Assembly: GCA_905236675.1 (NCBI GenBank) | Contig: CAJOND010000016.1 | Coordinates: forward strand, 1-59,602 | DNA length: 59,602 nucleotides | Source of the DNA: Candidatus Rifleibacteriota bacterium | GTDB taxonomy: Bacteria; Muiribacteriota; Ozemobacteria; Ozemobacterales; Ozemobacteraceae | Direction of reading: 5' to 3' | Shown here: in pieces, positions 54,038 to 59,602 of the stretch | How positions within the stretch are numbered: the first letter of the stretch is position 1 | How the letters are laid out: each line of letters begins with the position of its first letter | The notes under the pieces: generated by a model | The model's database searches: none | What the model was told of the DNA's origin: nothing | The model's input: only the letters and a program-made list of their open reading frames with translations | Translations under genes and position numbers: made by a program

Positions 54038-54043
54038 TATAAT
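54038..54043 (+). promoter_or_regulatory. Possible -10 box for tyrS
   Basis: TATAAT is 42 nt before the tyrS ATG. The -35 is unclear (TTTTGA at 54015-54020, spacing 17, matches poorly). I see no T-box leader: the gap is only 168 bases from the HAMP start, and no conserved T-box sequence is found. Confidence 0.4.
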
Positions 54044-54084
54044 CGCATTTCATTAAATGTTTAACAAATGGAGATTAATAAATT

Positions 54085-55308
54085 ATGGGTATTTATGAAG
54101 AACTAAAAGCCAGAGGCCTGATTGCTCAGGTAACTGACGAAGATCAAATCAGAAACATGGTTAATTCAGGTAAAGCTAAGTTCTACATAGGTTTCGACTG
54201 TACAGCAGACAGTCTTACTGCTGGTCACTTTATGGCCCTTACTCTTATGAAAAGGCTTCAAATGGCTGGCAACACACCTGTAGCATTAATAGGCGGTGGT
54301 ACTACAATGATTGGTGACCCCTCTGGCCGTACAGATATGCGAAAAATGCTTACTCGTGAAGATATTAACCACAACGCTGAATGTTTCAAACGTCAGATGG
54401 AAAAATTCATCGAATTTGGTGAAGGTAAAGCAATAATGGTTAATAATGCCGATTGGCTTCTCAACCTTAACTATATAGAACTTCTTCGTGAAGTCGGTCA
54501 TTGTTTTTCGGTAAACAACATGCTTCGTGCTGAATGTTACAAGCAAAGAATGGCTCAGGGGCTTAGTTTCTTAGAATTTAACTACATGATTATGCAAAGC
54601 TATGACTTCTACTATCTTTATCAGAATTTGGGCTGCAATTTGCAGTTTGGTGGAGATGACCAGTGGAGCAATATGCTTGGCGGTACTGAATTGATTCGCA
54701 GAAAACTAGGTAAAGATGCACACGCAATGACTATTACTCTTCTAACCGACTCTCAAGGTCATAAGATGGGTAAAACTGCTGGTAACGCAGTATGGCTCGA
54801 TCCGGATAAAACTTCTCCATATGATTTCTATCAGTATTGGCGCAATGTCGGTGATGCAGATGTTATGAAGTGTATTCGCATGCTAACTTTCCTACCGTTA
54901 GAACAGATCGATGAAATGGAAAAATGGGATGACAGCAGAATCAACGAAAAGAAAAAAGTTCTGGCATTCGAACTAACTGCTCTTGTTCATGGTAAAGAAG
55001 AAGCTGAAAAAGCTGCCGAAGCTGCCGCTGCATTGTTCGCGGGTAATGGTGGAGATGATGCCAATATGCCAACAACTACAGTTACATCAGATGAAGCTGC
55101 TAATGGTATAGGTATTCTTGACGCTCTGGTAAAAACTGGTATTGCAAAAAGCAAAAGTGATGCTAGAACTCTAGTAAAACAGGGTGGTATCACTGTAGAT
55201 GGTAATAAAGTTGATTCTCAGGATTTCAAATTTACAGAAGAAATGCTAAAGAATGGCGCCAAAATAAAAAAAGGTAAGAAGATTTTTCATAAGTTGATTA
55301 TAGGATAG
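54085..55308 (+). CDS. tyrS: Tyrosyl-tRNA synthetase
   Basis: Charges tRNA-Tyr. It is 407 aa. The class I HIGH motif appears as TAGHF (about residues 45-49) and the KMSKS motif as KMGKT, common variants in this TyrRS type. FGGDDQWSNMLGG and QSYDFYYL bind tyrosine and tRNA acceptor. The C-terminal S4 domain is visible at about 345-407 (GIAKSKSDARTLVKQGGITV). GGAG is 11 nt before the ATG. Codon choice is more G+C-rich than in most neighbours, as for a highly expressed gene. A terminator follows. Confidence 0.96.
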   Translation: MGIYEELKARGLIAQVTDEDQIRNMVNSGKAKFYIGFDCTADSLTAGHFMALTLMKRLQMAGNTPVALIGGGTTMIGDPSGRTDMRKMLTREDINHNAECFKRQMEKFIEFGEGKAIMVNNADWLLNLNYIELLREVGHCFSVNNMLRAECYKQRMAQGLSFLEFNYMIMQSYDFYYLYQNLGCNLQFGGDDQWSNMLGGTELIRRKLGKDAHAMTITLLTDSQGHKMGKTAGNAVWLDPDKTSPYDFYQYWRNVGDADVMKCIRMLTFLPLEQIDEMEKWDDSRINEKKKVLAFELTALVHGKEEAEKAAEAAAALFAGNGGDDANMPTTTVTSDEAANGIGILDALVKTGIAKSKSDARTLVKQGGITVDGNKVDSQDFKFTEEMLKNGAKIKKGKKIFHKLIIG

Positions 55309-55324
55309 TTTTTAATTAACGAGG

Positions 55325-55357
55325 AAAAAGAGCCTGGAGAAATCCAGGCTCTTTTTT
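55325..55357 (+). terminator. Terminator of tyrS
   Basis: AAAAAGAGCCTGGA (55325-55338) pairs perfectly with TCCAGGCTCTTTTT (55343-55356) around a GAAA tetraloop, followed by T. Confidence 0.95.
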
Positions 55358-55401
55358 TATCAAATATCATTTTAATTAAAGTATGATTATGTTTTTTAAT
55401 A

Positions 55402-55431
55402 TTGACATAAATTATTAAAATGGTTGATAAT
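55402..55431 (+). promoter_or_regulatory. Promoter placing transcription start on the waaA ATG
   Basis: TTGACA (55402-55407) and GATAAT (55426-55431), spacing 18. The -10 ends 7 nt before ATG 55439, and there is no ribosome binding site. A leaderless transcript is predicted. Confidence 0.7.
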
Positions 55432-55438
55432 ATATTTT

Positions 55439-56701
55439 ATGGGAAGATTGGCATTAAAAACTTATCAATGGTTACTGAGAGCAGTAGTAGAAATAATGGG
55501 TATTTTTCCCCCTCGTAAACTAGAAAAAGAGGAATTTGCTCTCAGAATGGGGTATTTACCTGAAGATTTTAAAGCTCCTAAAGGTGGCTCTTTGTGGGTT
55601 CATGGAGCTTCTCTTGGTGAAGTTATTACTTTAAGACCATTTTTAAAAGAATTAGTTAAGATTTATGGTAGAGAACGTGTCGTTTGTACAACGACTTCTA
55701 TGGATGGTCTGAGGCAATTACAGAAAGATGAAATTTGCGGATTTGCTACATTAATGCCAATTGAATTGCCGGCCTGTTCTGTTCCATTTATTGAAAAAAT
55801 CAAGCCAAAACTATTAATGATTAATGAAACTGAAATCTGGCCTCTATTGCTTGATACTTTGAAGCAAAGAGGTATTCCATATGGCATAATCAATGGAAGA
55901 ATCAATGAAAAAAGCGTCAGAATGATGCGTCTTGGGTGGTCTATATTTGAATCTGGTATCAAAGGAATGTCTTTCGCTTTCCCACAGGAAAAGCATTATT
56001 TGAGAAGATTTAGAATTCTAGGTATAGATTCGTCTAAACAACAGGCTCTTGGTTGTTTTAAATATGATATAGCTAGTGCAGCTATGCCGAATATAAACGA
56101 AATAAGAAATGAATACGGTTTCTCTATGAATAAACCATTGATTTGTTTCGGGAGTACTCATTCTGGTGAAGAAAACTATATTATAGAAGCGATAAAACCT
56201 TTAATTTCAAAATACGATTTTGGTGTAATTCTTGCTCCACGTCACGTTAAAAGAACTAACGAAGTAGAAAAAATAATATCAGATTCTGGATTGACATATA
56301 AAAAGCTTTCTGAAAAAGATTGTGGGAATAGCCGAATAGTTCTTGTAGATAGTATGGGAGTCTTAAGAGATTTATATGCTATTTCAGATTTAGCTTATGT
56401 CGGTGGCAGTCTTATAAAACATGGTGGTCATAATCTTATGGAGCCGGCAGCATTTTCAAAACCTATTATTGCTGGTTCTTACAATTTTAATTTTAGATAT
56501 GAAGTTATGGCCCTTAGTAAAAAGTCTGCAATAAAGATAGTAAACGGACCTAATGAACTTCAGGCAGTAATTGAAGATTGGTTTGCTGATCCAGAAAAAT
56601 ATAAGCAAATTGGACGTCAGGCACGTTTGGTTTTAGATTCAATGTCGGGTGCTTCAAAAAGCACAATAGAGGCTTTACAGAAATTAGGATATCTTCCATA
56701 A
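55439..56701 (+). CDS. waaA: Kdo transferase WaaA (KdtA)
   Basis: Transfers 3-deoxy-D-manno-octulosonic acid from CMP-Kdo to lipid A at the inner membrane. It is 420 aa from ATG 55439; the frame opens slightly earlier, but that part overlaps the promoter. One N-terminal membrane anchor precedes VHGASLGE with E61 as the general base. The motifs ETEIWP, GIINGRI, LGCFKYD, FGSTHSGEE, APRHVKR and LAYVGGSLIKHGGHNLMEPAAF are standard for the family. Together with WaaF it shows that the cell makes Kdo-heptose LPS core. It overlaps the GT9 gene by one base. Confidence 0.95.
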   Translation: MGRLALKTYQWLLRAVVEIMGIFPPRKLEKEEFALRMGYLPEDFKAPKGGSLWVHGASLGEVITLRPFLKELVKIYGRERVVCTTTSMDGLRQLQKDEICGFATLMPIELPACSVPFIEKIKPKLLMINETEIWPLLLDTLKQRGIPYGIINGRINEKSVRMMRLGWSIFESGIKGMSFAFPQEKHYLRRFRILGIDSSKQQALGCFKYDIASAAMPNINEIRNEYGFSMNKPLICFGSTHSGEENYIIEAIKPLISKYDFGVILAPRHVKRTNEVEKIISDSGLTYKKLSEKDCGNSRIVLVDSMGVLRDLYAISDLAYVGGSLIKHGGHNLMEPAAFSKPIIAGSYNFNFRYEVMALSKKSAIKIVNGPNELQAVIEDWFADPEKYKQIGRQARLVLDSMSGASKSTIEALQKLGYLP

Positions 56702-57681
56702 TGTCAAATGTTGAAATAGTTTTAAGAATGAATGCTATGGGTGATATTCTTTTGACAGTGCCGACTTTAAGAGCATTAGCGGAGAATGATACAGAAGTTC
56801 ATTTAGTGATTAACAGCAGATGGAAAGCATTAGCTGAATTTTTGCCAGCAAAAATTCATTTTTATGATGGAACAACTTCTCTAGTACATCTTGCAAATGA
56901 ATTAAAAAAATTAAAACCCGAAGCTTTGTTTGATTTGCAGGGAAAGTTGTCTTCTATCGCATTAAGAACCTTAGTTTATGCTTCGATAACAAGAGTTTAT
57001 CAAAAACGTACCTTTAGTGAACAATTACAGGCCATAGGTCATAAATATCCTCTTAGGTTTAGTGATAACAGACCTGTTTGGCAAAAATATGCAGATACTT
57101 GTGGGGTTGAAATAAGTAAACCTGATGCTTCTTTGAATCTTTCTCAAGAATATGTTGAAGAATGTAGAAAAATACTTGAGTCTTTAGGTTTAAAAGAAAA
57201 ATCTTTTATATTTATTCATCCTGAAGCTTCTAAACCAGGAAAGGTAATGACTGCAGAACTTGTTGAAGCTATACAACAGACATCACCTGTTCCTACGGTT
57301 ATTATTGGCAAAGGGAACACAAGCTTTCCTTGTGAAGCTCCTCATCTTGATTTGCGTAACAGATTTGACCTTCATGATTTACCTGGAATTTTAAGTCTTG
57401 CTTCTGCTGTTATTTCAACAGATTCTGGACCGATGCATCTTGCGAGAGCTGTTAATACTCCGTTAGCTGCTATATTTTTGCAAACTGCTCCATCATTAGG
57501 TTTTTCTCCTATTCCAGCCGATAATGTAATGGTAATTTCAGAAGATTTACCTTGTAAGCCTTGTTCTCTTCACGGTCAAATGGAAATATGCCCTGAAGGT
57601 CATTTTAAATGTCGGCAAATAAATATCGAAAAAACAGTAGAACAAATTTTTGATTTTTTTAAAAGTATTAAGATTATATAA
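56701..57681 (+). CDS. GT9-family glycosyltransferase
   Basis: A 326-aa cytoplasmic GT-B enzyme. VEIVLRMNAMGDILLTVPTL matches the acceptor site start, FDLQGKLSSIALR follows, and the donor region has FIHPEASKPGKVM and STDSGPMHLARAVNTPL. A Cys cluster near the end (CKPCSLHGQMEICPEGHFKC) resembles heptosyltransferase I and III tails. The ATG lies on the waaA stop, so it is translationally coupled and most likely adds the sugar next to Kdo, that is, heptosyltransferase I (WaaC). Specificity cannot be settled by eye. Confidence 0.85.
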   Translation: MSNVEIVLRMNAMGDILLTVPTLRALAENDTEVHLVINSRWKALAEFLPAKIHFYDGTTSLVHLANELKKLKPEALFDLQGKLSSIALRTLVYASITRVYQKRTFSEQLQAIGHKYPLRFSDNRPVWQKYADTCGVEISKPDASLNLSQEYVEECRKILESLGLKEKSFIFIHPEASKPGKVMTAELVEAIQQTSPVPTVIIGKGNTSFPCEAPHLDLRNRFDLHDLPGILSLASAVISTDSGPMHLARAVNTPLAAIFLQTAPSLGFSPIPADNVMVISEDLPCKPCSLHGQMEICPEGHFKCRQINIEKTVEQIFDFFKSIKII

Positions 57682-57828
57682 ACGCTTACTAATTGCTATT
57701 TCTACCATTATATTAATTCATTATTTTTTTGTGAAATAAATATCTTTGTTGAATTTAGTATCAGAATGTTCTAAGCTAAAAAGATAAAGAACTAGTTTCT
57801 ATGGAATGATTGTTGTTAAAAGCTTGCT

Positions 57829-57867
57829 AAAAAAATTAAGTTTTTGTTGTATAAACTTAATTTTTTA
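57829..57867 (+). terminator. Terminator-like hairpin after waaA-GT9
   Basis: AAAAAATTAAGTTT (57830-57843) pairs perfectly with AAACTTAATTTTTT (57853-57866) around a 9-nt loop. The stem is AT-rich but ends in a T-run. It lies 150 bases after the GT9 stop. Confidence 0.6.
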
Positions 57868-57992
57868 TAGAGGTAAGAGATAAGAGGTAAGAGATAAGAG
57901 ATAAGAGATAAGAGAATTGTTTAGTTTGCAATATAGCGAAATTTCTTGCTAAAACAATCCCTTAATCCTTAATCCCTAACCTCTAATCTCTA
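57868..57992. repeat. Octamer repeats forming a long imperfect palindrome
   Basis: Bases 57869-57915 are tandem AGAGATAA/AGAGGTAA units. Bases 57957-57992 read on the other strand as AGAGATTAGAGGTTAGGG, then GATTAAGG units. Between them ATTGTTTAG (57916-57924) faces CTAAAACAAT (57949-57958). The whole block can fold into one long hairpin. The 404-bp gap (57682-58085) also holds a terminator-like hairpin upstream and a perfect 9-bp hairpin AAAGATTCT/AGAATCTTT at 58012-58035. No convincing promoter or RNA gene is seen. Confidence 0.65.
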
Positions 57993-58085
57993 AAAAGCAG
58001 GTTAGCTTTTAAAAGATTCTAATAGCAGAATCTTTATCTAGCTTTCGTTACTATAGAAAAATTAAAACTAGTTTGAGAGAACGAA

Positions 58086-58898
58086 ATGTATAAAATAGTT
58101 GAAAAAGAACAGCTTTCAGAAAACGTTTTCAAGTTCATCGTTGAAGCTCCCTTGATTGCAAAGTCACACAAACCAGGGAATTTCATCATTCTAAGAATCA
58201 GCGAAAAAGGTGAAAGAATTCCTTTAACAATCGTTGATACCGACAAAGAAAAAGGCACAATCATGCTTATCGCTCAAAAAGTCGGTTATTCTTCCACCAA
58301 ATTCTGCGAAATGAAAGTCGGCGAATGTTTGACTGACCTGGTTGGTCCTCTTGGTAAGCCAACCACAATCAAGAAAGTCGGCACTTTCTTAGCTCTCGGC
58401 GGTGGTGTTGGTAACGCTCCGTTGCTTCCAATAGTTAAAGGCTTTAAAGAAGCTGGCAACAAGGTTATCACCGTTCTTGCCGCCAGAACCAAAAGCTTGA
58501 TTATTCTAGAAGATGAACTTCGCAAATACTCTGATGAAGTTATAATAATGACCGATGACGGTTCTTACGGTAACAAAGGTAACGTTACTGTCGGCGCCGA
58601 AATGGTTATGAAACGTGAAAAAGTCGATGAATGTATCGCAATCGGTCCGGCAATCATGATGAAGTTTGCAGCATTAAAAACCAAAGAATACAATGTTCCA
58701 ACTCAGTGCAGCCTTAATACTATTATGGTTGATGGAACTGGTATGTGCGGTGCCTGCCGTGTTACAGTCGGCGGAAAGACCAAATTCACCTGCGTTGACG
58801 GCCCAGAATTCGATGCTCACCAGATCGACTTTGACGAAATGCTTTCTCGCTTAAGATGCTACAAAGCAGAAGAAGACGAAGCCAAGGCAAAACTCTAA
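58086..58898 (+). CDS. Ferredoxin-NADP+ reductase / NfnA-like FAD and iron-sulfur subunit
   Basis: A 270-aa flavoprotein. The N-terminal FAD domain carries KPGNFIILRISEKGERIPLTI and GPLGKPT. The NAD(P) domain has FLALGGGVGNAPLLPI and the CIAIGPAIMM segment. A [2Fe-2S] site near the C-terminus includes Cys208, C221-GAC224 and C236 (DGTGMCGACRV, KFTCVDGPEFD). This is the alpha subunit type of NfnAB / sulfide dehydrogenase, which works with a glutamate-synthase-like partner encoded next. Such complexes couple NADH, NADPH and ferredoxin. Only a weak GAGAGAA precedes the ATG. Codon use is clearly more G+C-rich than upstream. Confidence 0.88.
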   Translation: MYKIVEKEQLSENVFKFIVEAPLIAKSHKPGNFIILRISEKGERIPLTIVDTDKEKGTIMLIAQKVGYSSTKFCEMKVGECLTDLVGPLGKPTTIKKVGTFLALGGGVGNAPLLPIVKGFKEAGNKVITVLAARTKSLIILEDELRKYSDEVIIMTDDGSYGNKGNVTVGAEMVMKREKVDECIAIGPAIMMKFAALKTKEYNVPTQCSLNTIMVDGTGMCGACRVTVGGKTKFTCVDGPEFDAHQIDFDEMLSRLRCYKAEEDEAKAKL

Positions 58899-58918
58899 TA
58901 GAAAGCGAGAAAAGAATT

Positions 58919-59602
58919 ATGTCAGTGATATTTTTGCTAAAGATCGTGAAGAAACCTGGAGAGAAGAACTCCGCAATAAAACTCCAATGAAAGAACGCAC
59001 TGCGATTGAACGTGTGAAGATGAACGAAATCGCTCCAGCAGAACGCATAAAATCACAGACAATCGAAGTTAATACTGGTCTTACCAAAGAACAGGCTGTA
59101 TTAGAAGCAACTCGCTGTATGGATTGTCCCAATCACCCATGCACCGAAGGTTGCCCAGTAGGAATCAACATTCCAAAATTCGTTAAGAACATTGAACGCG
59201 GCGAATTTGAAGAAGCTGCTGCTACTCTTAAAGAATTCAGCGCTCTTCCAGCAGTTTGCGGTCGTGTCTGCCCACAGGAAAAACAATGCGAATCCAAGTG
59301 CACTTACCTCAAGATGAAGAAACCAGCCGTAGCTATTGGTTATCTTGAAAGATTCGCTGCTGACTACGAACGTTTGAACGGCATTGAACCCAAGCTTCCA
59401 AAAATGGCTAAAAAGAACGGCATCAAGGTTGCAGCAGTTGGTTCAGGTCCTTCAGCACTCTCTTTTGCTGGCGATATGGCAAAAGCAGGTTACGATGTAA
59501 CCGTATTTGAAGCTTTGCACGAAATCGGCGGCGTTCTCAAATATGGTATTCCTGAATTCCGTCTTCCAAACTCAATCGTAGACTTGGAACTCGCCAACCT
59601 TT
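58919..59602 (+). CDS. NfnB / glutamate synthase small-subunit-like oxidoreductase, partial, start out of frame
   Basis: The frame through codon 58921 encodes SDIFAKDREETWREELRN, the Cys motif CMDCPNHPCTEGCPVGIN, VCGRVCPQEKQCESKC, and the FAD dinucleotide fold VAAVGSGPSALSFAG, and runs off the window. This is the iron-sulfur and FAD region of GltD-like and NfnB proteins, partner of the preceding gene. The expected start ATG 58919 (20 bases after the alpha subunit) is in another frame: ATG TCA leads to a stop at about 58990. Removing two bases just after TCA would give MSDIFAKD. The only in-frame ATG (58987) would lose conserved residues. A 2-base insertion or a sequence error is likely. Confidence 0.8.

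Noticed and set aside
53917..54084. T-box riboswitch before tyrS
   Set aside because: The region is short, extremely AT-rich and lacks the conserved T-box sequence and an attenuator terminator.
57869..57915. AGAGATAA repeats as CRISPR or iterons of an origin
   Set aside because: No spacers, no initiator gene nearby, and the opposite-strand copies form a palindrome; an origin cannot be supported.

Overview
The window is an AT-rich stretch (roughly one third G+C by eye) from a Gram-negative, probably diderm bacterium. It encodes a Kdo transferase, a heptosyltransferase II and two further GT9 glycosyltransferases (lipopolysaccharide core), a meso-DAP-type MurE, type IV pilin-like proteins, CheC/CheD and a FliA/WhiG-type sigma factor. 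The mix of clostripain-like peptidase, pseudopilins, TMEM43-like proteins and a giant Ig-repeat surface protein suggests a little-studied phylum (Candidatus Riflebacteria or a relative is my best guess, from general resemblance only; a 16S or marker-gene tree would decide). Several vegetative promoters are near-perfect TTGACA-N17-TATAAT. Starts include ATG, GTG and TTG.

Layout. 1-2838: a secreted C11 peptidase behind a consensus promoter, ended by a hairpin terminator. 2925-10439: division and wall cluster (FtsL/DivIC-like, rsmH, PBP2/FtsI with one PASTA domain, murE, murF, mraY). The FtsL-like gene lies before rsmH, the reverse of the usual order. 10567-14620: three pilin-like genes. 14625-22236 (minus): a coupled five-gene operon of three SPFH (HflK/HflC-like) proteins, a His-rich heavy-metal P-type ATPase and a multi-pass glycosyltransferase. 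22329-24754: a methyltransferase divergent from adenosine deaminase. 24853-37140: a secreted protein of unknown function, a 3338-residue Ig-repeat protein and a TPR lipoprotein. 37231-39558 (minus): an AAA ATPase and a membrane protein with an FHA-like tail. 39718-44030: a secreted beta-helix protein and two TMEM43-like proteins, the first frameshifted. 44120-50558: GT9 transferase, MobA-like nucleotidyltransferase, WaaF, FecR-domain protein, guanylate kinase, phosphoglycerate mutase and peptidyl-tRNA hydrolase. 50876-53886: cheC, cheD, a small membrane protein, a FliA-type sigma factor and a convergent HAMP protein. 54085-57681: tyrS, waaA and GT9. 58086-59602: the two subunits of an NfnAB / glutamate-synthase-like flavoprotein; the second is cut by the window edge and its start is out of frame.

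Points that stand out: the SPFH-metal ATPase operon; four genes (44120, 46742, 49971, 55439) whose -10 box sits 6-7 nt before the ATG, so their mRNAs should be leaderless; two genes (mraY and the lipoprotein) whose ribosome binding site is buried in a strong hairpin; two probable frameshifts; and a family of purine-rich 7-8-mer repeats filling several intergenic gaps. I found no tRNA, rRNA, CRISPR array, insertion sequence or prophage. All family assignments are from motif reading without database searches.
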